From Pseudomonas sp. (GTDB taxonomy: Bacteria > Pseudomonadota > Gammaproteobacteria > Pseudomonadales > Pseudomonadaceae): 64,000 bases of DNA. The DNA lies in assembly GCF_030690725.1 (NCBI RefSeq), contig NZ_JAUYGD010000071.1, forward strand, positions 1 to 64,000. The letters run 5' to 3'. Each line of letters starts with the position of its first letter. The first letter of the stretch is position 1. The notes below the pieces were generated by a model that saw nothing but the letters and a program-made list of their open reading frames with translations, searched no databases and was not told the DNA's origin. This document shows positions 8,192-16,970 of the stretch, one piece after another. A program made the position numbers and the translations under genes.

Positions 8192-9679
8192 TCAAACCGA
8201 CTGGTATTCCTTCTCGGCTTCGTCGAAGCGCTTGATCATGCTGGCCGATGGGCCGTTGCCGATCTTGCTGAACACCAGAATGGCGATGGTGGCGAAGATA
8301 AAGCCTGGGATGATTTCGTACAGGCCCAGGTGGCCGAGGAAGTTCTTCCACAGGATTACTGTCATGGCACCGACCAGCATGCCGGCCAACGCGCCGTTGC
8401 GGGTCATCTGCTTCCAGACCAGCGAGAGGATCACCACCGGACCGAACGCAGCACCGAAGCCAGCCCAAGCGTAGGACACCAGGCCCAGCACGCGGTTTTC
8501 CGGGTTGGCAGCCAGCATGATGGCAACGATGGCAATCAGCAGCACCATGCCACGGCCGACCCATACCAGCTCGGGCTGCGAAGCATCTTTACGCAGGAAG
8601 GCTTTGTAGAAGTCTTCGGTCAGGGCACTGGAGCACACCAGCAGCTGGCAGCTCAGGGTGCTCATGACCGCAGCCAGGATGGCGGACAACAGAATGCCGG
8701 CGATCCACGGATTGAACAGCAGCTTGGCCAGTTCGATAAATACGCGCTCTGGGTTCTCGGTCACCGGGCCTGCGAGGTCCGGGTTGGCGGAGAAGTACGC
8801 AATACCGAAGAAGCCCACAGCCACGGCGCCTGCCAGAGTCAGGATCATCCAGGTCATGGAGATGCGACGGGCTGCTGGAATCGACTTCACCGAGTCAGCG
8901 GCCATAAAGCGCGCGAGGATATGCGGCTGGCCGAAGTAGCCCAGGCCCCAGGCCATCAGCGAGATCACGCCAACAAAGGTCGCACCTTTGAGCATGTCGA
9001 AGCTGGTAGCGTCTTTCAGTTCGATCGCCGCAAAGGTGGCATCGGCACCGCCGGTGGCAATCAGCACCACGATCGGGGTGAGGATCAGGGCGAAGATCAT
9101 CAGCGTGGCCTGCACAGTGTCAGTCCAGCTAACCGCCAGGAAACCACCGATAAAGGTGTAGGCGATGGTCGCCGCAGCACCGGCCCACAGCGCAGTCTCG
9201 TAGGACATGCCGAAGGTGCTTTCAAACAGGCGGGCACCGGCCACAACGCCCGAGGCGCAGTAGATGGTGAAGAACACCAGAATCACCAGGGCGGAGAAGA
9301 TGCGCAGCACGCGGCTGCTGTCTTCGAAGCGGTGGGTGAAGTAATCCGGCAGGGTCAGGGCATTGCCGTTGTGCTCGGTCTGCACACGCAGACGGCCAGC
9401 AACGAACAACCAGTTCAGGTAAGCCCCCACAATCAGGCCGATGGCGATCCAGCCTTCGGACAGACCGGACAGGTATACCGCGCCCGGCAAGCCCATCAGC
9501 AGCCAGCCGCTCATGTCCGATGCGCCAGCCGACAAAGCGGTGACGAAACTACCCAGGCTGCGACCGCCCAGGATGTAATCGGAAAGGTTCTTGGTGCGCA
9601 TGTACGCGAACAGGCCAATCAGCACCATGAGCGCGATGTACACCACGAAGGTGACGAGCATCGGAGTATTTGCAGTCAT
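8192..9679 (-). CDS. putP: Sodium/proline symporter PutP
   Basis: A 495-residue, 13-helix sodium:solute symporter of the SSS family that imports proline with Na+. Diagnostic segments are the N-terminal DYILGGRSLGSFVTALSAGASDMSGWLLMG region (TM2, Na+ and proline site), FGQPHILARFMA and the FNPWIAGILLSAILAAVMST segment (TM8-9). The open frame reaches 9751, but ATG 9679 (MTANTPMLVTFVVYIALM) places the first helix correctly and has a GAGGGGAG ribosome site. The gene is monocistronic, with its own terminator. No putA lies next to it in this window. Confidence 0.95.
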   Translation of the reverse strand: MTANTPMLVTFVVYIALMVLIGLFAYMRTKNLSDYILGGRSLGSFVTALSAGASDMSGWLLMGLPGAVYLSGLSEGWIAIGLIVGAYLNWLFVAGRLRVQTEHNGNALTLPDYFTHRFEDSSRVLRIFSALVILVFFTIYCASGVVAGARLFESTFGMSYETALWAGAAATIAYTFIGGFLAVSWTDTVQATLMIFALILTPIVVLIATGGADATFAAIELKDATSFDMLKGATFVGVISLMAWGLGYFGQPHILARFMAADSVKSIPAARRISMTWMILTLAGAVAVGFFGIAYFSANPDLAGPVTENPERVFIELAKLLFNPWIAGILLSAILAAVMSTLSCQLLVCSSALTEDFYKAFLRKDASQPELVWVGRGMVLLIAIVAIMLAANPENRVLGLVSYAWAGFGAAFGPVVILSLVWKQMTRNGALAGMLVGAMTVILWKNFLGHLGLYEIIPGFIFATIAILVFSKIGNGPSASMIKRFDEAEKEYQSV

Positions 9680-10233
9680 TGGGGAGCTCCCCTCTTGATT
9701 GTTGTTATTCAAGCAACAGGGGATAGCCCTATTGCCAACGTGGCATTGCACGCCTGCCTATGCAGGTGAAGCCGCTTACCGCAACCGAGGCACAAAGGCC
9801 CCAATACAACAACGGGCGCATGCCGCAAGACAGTCGCCCGTGAAAATCCTTTTAAATGCCCGCCAGCGCCTTACACCCGGCCAGGCCCGGCACGCACTCA
9901 ACGTTCTGGTAAACGCTGCACGCCGGTAAAATTCAGCATCAATCACCACGGCCTGTATTAGGTCTAGCCCAACTGCAGCGGCTTGCCGGGGCAAGCCTGT
10001 GGGCAGAAACCTGCGCACCGCGTAAATCGAGCACGGAATTTAGTGGCAGATGCATGACCGCTTCTTACAAAAAGCTCTGGAGTTTTTGCAAAAAACTCCA
10101 GGCACAGGAACTTCCTGCAAACAGCTGTTTAAAGCGCAAGGCCAAAGATTTCGCCGATCACGGCCATCCATCGCCACTTATACCAGGCGTGTAACGGCCA
10201 TCTAGACTGCATCCATAAGGCTGGAGGTGTGCG
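9680..10233. other. 554-bp intergenic region between divergent putP and the HDOD gene
   Basis: No convincing gene. It should hold the promoters of both divergent genes. The one clear structure is a perfect 11-bp inverted repeat with a 3-nt centre at 10077-10101 (CTGGAGTTTTT / AAAAACTCCAG). It has no T-run outside the stem, so it looks more like an operator or a cruciform than a terminator. I could not assign a -35/-10 pair with confidence. Confidence 0.5.
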
Positions 10234-11091
10234 TTGCAGAGCGAAGCATCCGATTACTCAATCTACCGGCGCGTAGTCTCGCAGTTGATGCAGGGCGAAG
10301 AGCAATTGCCCAGCCTGCCAACCATTACCCTGGATATCCGCCGTGCCCTGGGTGACCCAAATATTTCCCTGAATGCCCTGGTGCGCCTGATCAGCCGTGA
10401 CCCGGCCCTCAGCGCCCTGCTGATGAAACATGCCTCCAGCGCGCTGTATCGCCACACCTTGGCGCCCAAGACGCTGTACGAAGTAATCGGCCTGCTCGGT
10501 ATGACGGAAGTCGACCGAATCACCATGGTGCACAGCATCAAAAGCCTGTTCACCCTGCACAGCCCGGGGCATAAGCGGCTATTTGTTGATGCCTGGGAGC
10601 GCCTGGTGATCAAGGCCAGCACCAGCGCCATGCTGGCCCGCCTGCTGGGCCATGTGACCGCAGAACACGCGCTGCTGGCCAGCTTGCTCAGCGAAGTGGG
10701 CACCCTGGCCGTGCTCTCGGCGTTCAGAAATGAAAGCGTCACGCCCTCCAGCGAGCTGTATTACAAGCTGTGCCGCGAATACAGCAAATCGCTCGGCATC
10801 ATCGTGCTGAAGAAATGGTCGGTGCATAACGAATATATCGAGATCATCCGCGACACCGGCAACTGGCAACGCAGCCCCGGGCATAGCCTGCAATTGCTCG
10901 ACCTGGTCAACCTGGCGCTCTACCACGCCATCAAGGAACGCACCCCCGACGCCGAGCTACCAACACTGCAAGAGCTAGCCGCCTACCAAAAACTGATGCC
11001 GCCGCAGGACTTTATCGGGGAGAACGGCGAACTCAGCCTGGTGATCAGCCACCGCGCCGATATTCTGGCGATTGCGCAGACCTTGCGTTGA
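10234..11091 (+). CDS. HDOD-domain signalling protein
   Basis: A 285-residue protein built almost entirely of one HDOD domain (about residues 15-215: LPSLPTITLDIRRALGDPNISL; LISRDPALSALLMKHASS; LLSEVGTLAVLSAF). HDOD domains are HD-GYP relatives lacking metal ligands and act as signalling scaffolds in motility, stress and c-di-GMP networks. The start is TTG at 10234 with a GGAGG site 6 nt upstream; no in-frame ATG or GTG fits as well. It stands alone, divergent from putP. The partner and input are unknown. A second HDOD protein is at 35246. Confidence 0.85.
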   Translation: MQSEASDYSIYRRVVSQLMQGEEQLPSLPTITLDIRRALGDPNISLNALVRLISRDPALSALLMKHASSALYRHTLAPKTLYEVIGLLGMTEVDRITMVHSIKSLFTLHSPGHKRLFVDAWERLVIKASTSAMLARLLGHVTAEHALLASLLSEVGTLAVLSAFRNESVTPSSELYYKLCREYSKSLGIIVLKKWSVHNEYIEIIRDTGNWQRSPGHSLQLLDLVNLALYHAIKERTPDAELPTLQELAAYQKLMPPQDFIGENGELSLVISHRADILAIAQTLR

Positions 11092-11158
11092 GCAAACTGA
11101 AAGCAGAGCATCTGCACCGCAACATGACATACAAACGCAACTCAGGGATGAGAGACAG

Positions 11159-11686
11159 ATGATCATCGGACATGCACCAGCGGCCTATATCGCTGCGGCA
11201 CTCACGCACAGCAGGCTTTTCGCAACACGCCTTCCAGCAAAGGCTTTTATCTGTGCAGGGTTACTGGGTGGGGTCGCCCCCGATCTGGACATGCTGTATT
11301 TCCACCTGATCGACCAGCGTCAGCATCACCACCACACCTACTTCAGCCATTGGCCAATAGTATGGCTAGGACTGCTGATACTCAGCCTGGCTGTTTACCG
11401 ACTAAGTGAGCGCAGCAAAGCAGCCATACTGGCCAGCACCTTTTGTGCTGCTGGTGTGTTGCATCTGCTACTCGACAGCATCGTGGGCGATATCTGGTGG
11501 TTCGCGCCCTTTGTAGACCAACCCTATGCGCTCTTTAGCGTACCCGCGCGGTTCAGCCCTTGGTGGCTGAACTTCCTACTGCATTGGTCATTTGCACTGG
11601 AGTTAGGGCTGTGGGCATGGGCGGTTCTGCTCTACCGCCGACGTGGCAAAGCCTCGATCCACAACCAAGCCAGCGCACCGGTATAA
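11159..11686 (+). CDS. Inner-membrane metal-dependent hydrolase-like protein (YdjM/DUF457 type)
   Basis: A 175-residue protein starting MIIGHAPAAYIAAAL. It has a histidine/aspartate-rich loop (GGVAPDLDMLYFHLID...HHHHTYFSH, about 38-65) and four or five hydrophobic segments, with a further LHLLLDSIVGDIWW motif. This fits membrane-bound proteins annotated as predicted metal-dependent hydrolases. The HAP, DLD, HHHH and HLLLD residues would supply a metal site, but no reaction is established for this family. The gene lies 67 bp after the HDOD gene on the same strand and ends facing the globin operon. Confidence 0.65.
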   Translation: MIIGHAPAAYIAAALTHSRLFATRLPAKAFICAGLLGGVAPDLDMLYFHLIDQRQHHHHTYFSHWPIVWLGLLILSLAVYRLSERSKAAILASTFCAAGVLHLLLDSIVGDIWWFAPFVDQPYALFSVPARFSPWWLNFLLHWSFALELGLWAWAVLLYRRRGKASIHNQASAPV

Positions 11687-11726
11687 ATCCGTAGTCCTTT
11701 GCACCACCTGGCACCGAGACAACCCA

Positions 11727-12146
11727 CTAACGATCAATCACCTGCGCACGCATGGGCGCAAGCCGCGCCAGCAGGCGGTTCTGCGCCGGCATGGGCACGC
11801 CCTGAGCGCTCATTGCATCCTGCAGGTTTTCCACCAGAGCGTTGAAGTCGCTGGGGGTGAGGTTCTGGCCCTTGTGGCTTTCTTCCATGCTGTCGCCGGT
11901 GTAGGTGCAGGGGCCGCCGGCTTCGACGCAGATCTGCTCCACCAGCTTGTCGCGCAAGCGCACGATGTCGATATTCTCGAAATGCCGAACGATGCGCGGG
12001 TCTGCGGCAATATTCAGCAGCATGCCTTCGACGATGCGGGTAATCCCGGCCTGCTCGCCCAGGTCACGGTACAGGCTGTCGTCTTTCGGCGGCTGCTGGG
12101 CACAGGCCGCCAGACTCAGAGCAACCACCAGCAGCAGACTGCGCAT
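11727..12146 (-). CDS. Truncated-hemoglobin-like lipoprotein (group I type)
   Basis: A 139-residue protein with a lipoprotein signal (SLLLVVALSLAAC, lipobox LAAC, Cys15) followed by a group I truncated globin fold: SLYRDLGEQAGITRIVEGML (A/B helices), ADPRIVRHF, and MEESHKGQNLTPSDFNALV with the proximal heme histidine in SHKGQ. At the distal B10 position, where truncated globins usually have Tyr or Phe, I read Leu (GMLLNIAADP), so oxygen or NO chemistry may differ. Export as a lipoprotein is unusual, because most truncated globins are cytoplasmic. It is the last gene of a four-gene minus-strand operon, 2 bp after the DUF3034 gene. Confidence 0.8.
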   Translation of the reverse strand: MRSLLLVVALSLAACAQQPPKDDSLYRDLGEQAGITRIVEGMLLNIAADPRIVRHFENIDIVRLRDKLVEQICVEAGGPCTYTGDSMEESHKGQNLTPSDFNALVENLQDAMSAQGVPMPAQNRLLARLAPMRAQVIDR

Positions 12147-12148
12147 GC

Positions 12149-13012
12149 TTAGAAACTCCCCTGCACGGACAGGTAGACCCCATCCTGATTATCCAGCGTG
12201 GCGATTTCCCCCAGGCGCGCATAGGCCAGCACCACGGCCAGGTTCTTGTTGGGGAAGTAACCGAGAAACAGATCGGCCCAGTCACTTTCGCCGGCAAAGC
12301 TTAAGTTGTCCGGCTTCTCGCGGTACTCCACACCCAACGCCCAGCGCGGGTTGAACAGCACCGCAACTGAGCCTTCCTTGAGCACGGAATGGCGATCACG
12401 GCGGTCGCCACCAAACCCCAGCAGCCCCAGCTCGTTGGCCCGGCTGTAACGGAGGCCGCCATTGAGCAGCAGGTTGTAGCCAAAAGCGCCGCCGAGGATC
12501 AACCGGCTGGCAGTGATATAGCCCTCGGTATCCTCACTGCGTTGCGCGCCTACCAGGCTGGGAATCAGAAAATCCTTCTGGCGTTTGTGCTGAATGCCCA
12601 ATGACACCTGCGGCAGCGGGTCGTAGATCAGGTCACCAAACAGGCGCAGCTTGAGGCCGAAGATATCCTGACTCAGGCTGTTTTCCGGCAGATTGAGGTT
12701 GCGCGCCAGGGTGCCCAGATCAAAACGCTGGCGGGCGTAGGACAGTTCGATACGGTTATCGAACGCGACGCCAATGCCAGCAACATCCAGGCGGTAATCG
12801 CCGGTTTCCACCCGCGTGGCGAATACATCCGCGCCCCATTCGCCGCGCTCGCCATAGCCGGAAAGCACCGCCCAGGGTGTAATCCCGCCACCGGCCGCAC
12901 CTTCAATGCTGCTGGCGCCACCGGTGGCCAGCAAGCGGCCATCGGCCCAGGCCAGGTTGGCTAGCAGGCCGAGCAACAGGGCAATGCAACGTGGCAGTTG
13001 AGTCATGGTCAA
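12149..13012 (-). CDS. DUF3034 family exported protein, probable outer-membrane beta-barrel
   Basis: A 287-residue protein with a signal peptide (CIALLLGLLANLAWADG, cleavage near residue 24). Alternating hydrophobic beta-strand-like segments follow (GITPWAVLSGYG, IELSYARQRF, LGVEYREKPDNL), and it ends in a C-terminal aromatic (VQGSF), as outer-membrane barrels do. The family has no assigned function. Its start overlaps the end of the GGDEF/EAL gene by 4 bp and its stop is 2 bp from the globin start. The N-terminal GRLLATGGASSIEGAAGGGI segment is the conserved family signature. Confidence 0.75.
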   Translation of the reverse strand: MTMTQLPRCIALLLGLLANLAWADGRLLATGGASSIEGAAGGGITPWAVLSGYGERGEWGADVFATRVETGDYRLDVAGIGVAFDNRIELSYARQRFDLGTLARNLNLPENSLSQDIFGLKLRLFGDLIYDPLPQVSLGIQHKRQKDFLIPSLVGAQRSEDTEGYITASRLILGGAFGYNLLLNGGLRYSRANELGLLGFGGDRRDRHSVLKEGSVAVLFNPRWALGVEYREKPDNLSFAGESDWADLFLGYFPNKNLAVVLAYARLGEIATLDNQDGVYLSVQGSF

Positions 13013-15345
13013 TGCACCAGGGTCGAGGATGTATGGGTGTATTGCGCCATCCAGGTTTCAAAGGCTTGCGCCGCCAATGGCCGACTGATCAGGTAGCCTT
13101 GGGCGGTATCGCACTGCCAGCGCCCCAGCAGTTGCAGGCTGCGCTCGAACTCGACGCCCTCGGCCACAACCTTGAGGCCCAGGCTGTGGCTCATCTCGAT
13201 GGTCGAGCGCACGATCACCGAGTCCTCACTGGCATCGTCCAGGTCGCGGATAAACGACTGATCGATCTTCAGCTCCTGCACCGGCATGCGCTTGAGCTGC
13301 GTCAGGGAAGAATAGCCCGTGCCAAAGTCGTCTACCGACAGGCTGATGCCACAAGCCCGCAGACCATGCAGCACCTGCAAGGCGAGCTCGGGATTGAGCA
13401 TCACCCCGCTTTCGGTGATTTCAAAAATCAGCTGCTCGGCCGGCACCTGGTACTCGGCCAACAGTGCGCTGACCCGCGCCGGTAACTGCGGATCGATCAG
13501 GTCGTCAGTGGAGATATTTAGCGACACCTGCACGCGCAGGCCGCGCCCGGCCCACTCGCGTAACTGACGCATGACTTCCTCGATCACCCAGGCGGTCAGC
13601 AGCTGGATGCTGCCGGTGCGCTCGGCCAACGGAATAAACTCCCCCGGCGAAACCATGCCCAGCACCGGATGCTGCCAACGCAGCAAGGCCTCGGCCTGAC
13701 GCACCTGGCCGGCGGCAATATCCAGTTTCGGCTGATAGTGCAACAGCAGCTCGGCCTTGCTCGGCGCATGGCGTAGATCGCGAATCAAGCGGATCTGCCG
13801 CTGCTGGGCATCATCGCGACCACGCTGGTAAACCTGCAGATGGCTGGCCATGCCGGCGGCATCCTGCATGGCGATACTCGCCCGACGCAGCAACTCTTCC
13901 GGGGCGTTGCCATCGACCGGGTAGCTGGCAATGCCGATACGGCAATCCAGGGCAAAATCATGGGTGGCGACGCGCAGCGGCTTGAGCAGCAGTTGCTGCA
14001 CCTTGTCAGCGATGCCCACGGCGCTGTCGCTGTCGGTGTTTTCCAGCAGCAGGAGAAACTCATCACCGATAATCCGCGCCACGCTATCGCCAGGGCGCAG
14101 AATCGCCTGCAGGCGCCTACTCAGCTGCTGCAACGCCAGGTCGCCGCCCTCCGCCCCCAGGCTTTCATTAACCGCCCGGAAGTTGGCCACGCCCAGGTAG
14201 AGCAACGCCGTTGGCCGCCCAGCAGTGATCGCACTGCCCAGACGTTCCAGCGCCAGGGTACGGTTGGGCAGGCCAGTCAGCGCATCATGCAGCGCGTTGT
14301 GCGCCAGCTGCCGCTCACGCTCGGCAATGCCTTGCTGCATGGCCTTGAAGGCGGTGGCCAAACGCCCCAGTTCATCGCCGCGCTGCAAGTCCAGGCTGGC
14401 CTGGTAATCGCCCTGGCGCACGCGCTCGGCGACGGCCGCCAATTGCTGAACAGGCTGCGATACCGAGCGCGCCAGCAACAAGGCGCCAACCAGGGAAGCG
14501 GTCAGCGCCACCAGGGCAATCAGCAGAATATTCTGATCGAGCGGGGCAAACGCCTGCTGCGCCTGACTCAAGGATTTGTGCAGCAGCGCGCGTACTTCAA
14601 AGCCGTCACCACTGGCCAGTACCAGGGTCTGATTGAGGTAGGACTCGTCGCCGATCAGGCTTATCGCATCATTGGCCAGCTCGGCCATGCTGCCCTGCAG
14701 CTGCTCACGCTGCGCTGGCTGCAGGGTGCTGATCCAGATATCGGCCACACCGTCCTGGGTCGCGCGCAGGGTCAGGTCCAGGTGGGTCAACTCACGCAAT
14801 TCGGCGGCAAATACATCGTCAACCTGAAAGCCCATCATCACCCGGGCAATCGGCAACGGCGCAGTCACCGTGGCCTGCACCAACAGATAGATCTTGTCGG
14901 CAATCGGCATCAGAAAAATCTGCACGCCCTCACGCTGACGCTGCATCACCTGGGTACTCAGCCGCTTGGCCGTGTCACCGCTGATCTGCCGATCACTGCT
15001 GACCTCCAGGTTGCCATCGAGGCCCAGCATCATCACCGCGCTGGCGTTGATCCGCGCGCCATGGTTAAGCAGGGCCGAGCGAATGGTCTCGCTGTCACCG
15101 CTGGCCACAGCATCCTTAAAGCCAAAATCGGCAGCCAACACCTGCACCGCATCGTGCAACTGGCGGCCGCGTACTTCGAGCAATTGCTGAAACACCAGGC
15201 TACCCACATCCAACTGCTCGCGGGCCTGGCTGCGTACGGCGGCATTGGTGGCGGTTTGCACGGCCGCATAGAGCGCGCCGACCACCACCAACAGCAGCAG
15301 TACCAGTACGCCGGCAATCCGTGCCTGAAAACTATTGCGCAGCAT
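13009..15345 (-). CDS. Membrane GGDEF/EAL c-di-GMP protein with periplasmic sensor and HAMP domain
   Basis: A 778-residue protein: TM1 (IAGVLVLLLLVVVGALYAA, about 8-28), a periplasmic sensor of about 230 residues, TM2 (ILLIALVALTASLVGALLLA, about 268-288), a HAMP linker, a GGDEF domain (about 350-510) and an EAL domain (about 525-770). The GGDEF signature is degenerate (RIIGDEF), so diguanylate cyclase activity is doubtful. The EAL domain keeps EALLRW, ITESGVM, DDFGTGYSSL and KIDQSFI, so phosphodiesterase activity is likely. I chose ATG 15345 (MLRNSFQARIAG) over 15390 because the longer form adds a basic tail inside the previous gene. It overlaps the cupredoxin gene by 14 bp. Confidence 0.88.
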   Translation of the reverse strand: MLRNSFQARIAGVLVLLLLVVVGALYAAVQTATNAAVRSQAREQLDVGSLVFQQLLEVRGRQLHDAVQVLAADFGFKDAVASGDSETIRSALLNHGARINASAVMMLGLDGNLEVSSDRQISGDTAKRLSTQVMQRQREGVQIFLMPIADKIYLLVQATVTAPLPIARVMMGFQVDDVFAAELRELTHLDLTLRATQDGVADIWISTLQPAQREQLQGSMAELANDAISLIGDESYLNQTLVLASGDGFEVRALLHKSLSQAQQAFAPLDQNILLIALVALTASLVGALLLARSVSQPVQQLAAVAERVRQGDYQASLDLQRGDELGRLATAFKAMQQGIAERERQLAHNALHDALTGLPNRTLALERLGSAITAGRPTALLYLGVANFRAVNESLGAEGGDLALQQLSRRLQAILRPGDSVARIIGDEFLLLLENTDSDSAVGIADKVQQLLLKPLRVATHDFALDCRIGIASYPVDGNAPEELLRRASIAMQDAAGMASHLQVYQRGRDDAQQRQIRLIRDLRHAPSKAELLLHYQPKLDIAAGQVRQAEALLRWQHPVLGMVSPGEFIPLAERTGSIQLLTAWVIEEVMRQLREWAGRGLRVQVSLNISTDDLIDPQLPARVSALLAEYQVPAEQLIFEITESGVMLNPELALQVLHGLRACGISLSVDDFGTGYSSLTQLKRMPVQELKIDQSFIRDLDDASEDSVIVRSTIEMSHSLGLKVVAEGVEFERSLQLLGRWQCDTAQGYLISRPLAAQAFETWMAQYTHTSSTLVH

Positions 15346-16018
15346 CGCGAGCCTTCTTGAAGGCATCGCCAAAGGCGCTGGCCGGCGCACTCGGCGCTGC
15401 TTGGCTGGCGGGGGCCTGCATGGTCAGGGTAAAGCGCTGCTGGCTACTGGCTTCGGTCAGCTGCACCTGGCCAGCAGCCTGCGGCAACATATCTGGCGCT
15501 TGCGGGTGCCACAGGCTGGCCGTGTAGGTGCCGGCTGGCAGCTGCTCCAGGTTCAGCTTGCCCTGCGCATCACTGACGGCAAACCAGGGGTCGTCGGTGA
15601 CATAGACATAACCCACCATCCAGTCATGGATATTGCAGCCCAGCACCACTACGCCGGGCTTGTCGAAAATCACCGGCTCGCTCGGCGTGCCCTGATACAG
15701 ACGCAGTTCAAAGCGCTTGGCGAGGGAGAACGAATAGACGTGATGGCGAATATTGTCGCTATTGGGGAACGACACCGAGGTGCCGCTGCGCACCGCCAGC
15801 ACATTGGGCGCGAACTGCTGCGAGCGCTGATCCATCACTGCGGTAGCAGGTGCAACCACCGGTGCAACCTCGCTACGCAAACTGAGTACGGCATTGGCCA
15901 AGGGCTGGCCCTGGCTGTCCACCAGCTCGGCTTGCAGGCTGGCGGCTTGCAAAGGCGTACTGAGCAGCAATATGCCGAGCAGCGCAAAGGCGAACGATGG
16001 GTGCAGGTGCTTGCTCAT
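15332..16018 (-). CDS. Exported cupredoxin-like protein (annotated as methylamine utilization protein in relatives)
   Basis: A 228-residue secreted protein. The signal peptide (FALLGILLLSTPLQAAS) is followed by a plastocyanin/azurin-like domain. A type 1 copper site is visible: His in NIRHHVYSFS and the Cys-His-Met loop GCNIHDWMVG. A carboxypeptidase-regulatory-like beta segment (LPAGTYTASLWHP) and a low-complexity Ala/Ser/Pro tail follow. The methylamine label is a database habit; nothing here links it to amine oxidation. First gene of the operon with the c-di-GMP protein, DUF3034 and globin. I took ATG 16018, because the codon before it is TTG. Confidence 0.8.
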   Translation of the reverse strand: MSKHLHPSFAFALLGILLLSTPLQAASLQAELVDSQGQPLANAVLSLRSEVAPVVAPATAVMDQRSQQFAPNVLAVRSGTSVSFPNSDNIRHHVYSFSLAKRFELRLYQGTPSEPVIFDKPGVVVLGCNIHDWMVGYVYVTDDPWFAVSDAQGKLNLEQLPAGTYTASLWHPQAPDMLPQAAGQVQLTEASSQQRFTLTMQAPASQAAPSAPASAFGDAFKKARDAAQ

Positions 16019-16184
16019 CAAGACTACTCGTACTTTAGGGGCACACTTGAAGTGGACAGCATCCTTGCCCAGGCACAGTAAATGTCTCTGTGCGCCACAG
16101 CTTAGTCGGCAGCGTGAAGAAGTTCACGTTTGATCGGCAGCGCCCGCCTGCTGAGCACCGCCACCCAAGGTAGTCAGCGTGCGT

Positions 16185-16937
16185 TTATGCGGCGCTACGC
16201 AGGCGTTTCGGGGTCAGGCCCAGGTAGCGGCGCATGGCGGTGGTCAGTGCGCTTTGGCTGGAGAAGCCGCACTCTTCGGCAATGCGGATCAGTGGCATGC
16301 CGCTCTCGCGCAACAGCCGCACGGCGCGGTCCAGACGGGTTTTCAGCAGGTACTGGTGCGGCGTAAGACCGACACTGTCCTTGAACTGCGCATGAAAATG
16401 ACTGGGGCTCAGGCAAGCCACCTGCGCCAGTTCAGCCACGCTGATACGTCGCGCCAGGTGCTCGATGATGTAACTGTCGAGCCGCTCCAGATTCAGCGCC
16501 CCCACAGCCCGCGTGTGGGGCTCACCGAACAGGCGTAGGTGCAAGGCGCGCAGCAACACGCCGCCCAACGCGCGCGGCAACAGTGGATCAGAGCCATAAC
16601 GCTCCAGCTCGGCGCCGGCATAGCTCAGCAGGTTCTGGAAATCGGCATCCAGCTGCGGGTAACGCGGGGTTTCGAACAGACGGGTCAACAGTTGCAGGTC
16701 TTCGCTGGAGGTGCCCTGCTCATCCAGATCGATGATCAACATACGGTTATCGCCCATGCCCGCGAACTGGTGATCGGCATCCCCCGGCACCAGGCAGGCG
16801 CGCATGCGGCACACCTCACCACCCCGGCCGTTCACCTCAAATTCGGCACGCCCGGCCAGCGACAGCACCAGTTGATGGTGGTCGTGGGTGTGCTCGTGGG
16901 CCTGGTCATCAAGACGCATCAAACGCGCGTTGAACAT
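16185..16937 (-). CDS. AraC-family transcriptional regulator with N-terminal cupin
   Basis: A 250-residue protein. The N-terminal cupin has His-rich strands (HEHTHDHHQLVLSLAGRAEF) and the C-terminal pair of HTH motifs spans about residues 150-248 (RISVAELAQVACLSPSHFHAQF; PLIRIAEECGFSSQSALTTAM). The open frame extends to 17030, but ATG 16937 (MFNARLMRLDD) begins the cupin. The ribosome site there is weak, so ATG 16919 is possible. Two GTGCAAC direct repeats 21 bp apart lie just upstream. It precedes the cupredoxin operon by 166 bp on the same strand and could control that operon or itself (inference). Confidence 0.85.
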   Translation of the reverse strand: MFNARLMRLDDQAHEHTHDHHQLVLSLAGRAEFEVNGRGGEVCRMRACLVPGDADHQFAGMGDNRMLIIDLDEQGTSSEDLQLLTRLFETPRYPQLDADFQNLLSYAGAELERYGSDPLLPRALGGVLLRALHLRLFGEPHTRAVGALNLERLDSYIIEHLARRISVAELAQVACLSPSHFHAQFKDSVGLTPHQYLLKTRLDRAVRLLRESGMPLIRIAEECGFSSQSALTTAMRRYLGLTPKRLRSAA

Positions 16938-16942
16938 GAAAA

Positions 16943-16970
16943 GTGCAACCCTGAAAAACAGAGGTGCAAC
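16943..16970. promoter_or_regulatory. Direct repeat GTGCAAC x2, candidate AraC-type operator
   Basis: GTGCAAC occurs at 16943-16949 and again at 16964-16970, exactly 21 bp apart (two helical turns), the geometry of AraC-family half-sites. It lies 6-33 bp upstream of the regulator's ATG. A downstream-of-promoter site would fit autorepression. This is inference from spacing only. Confidence 0.4.
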
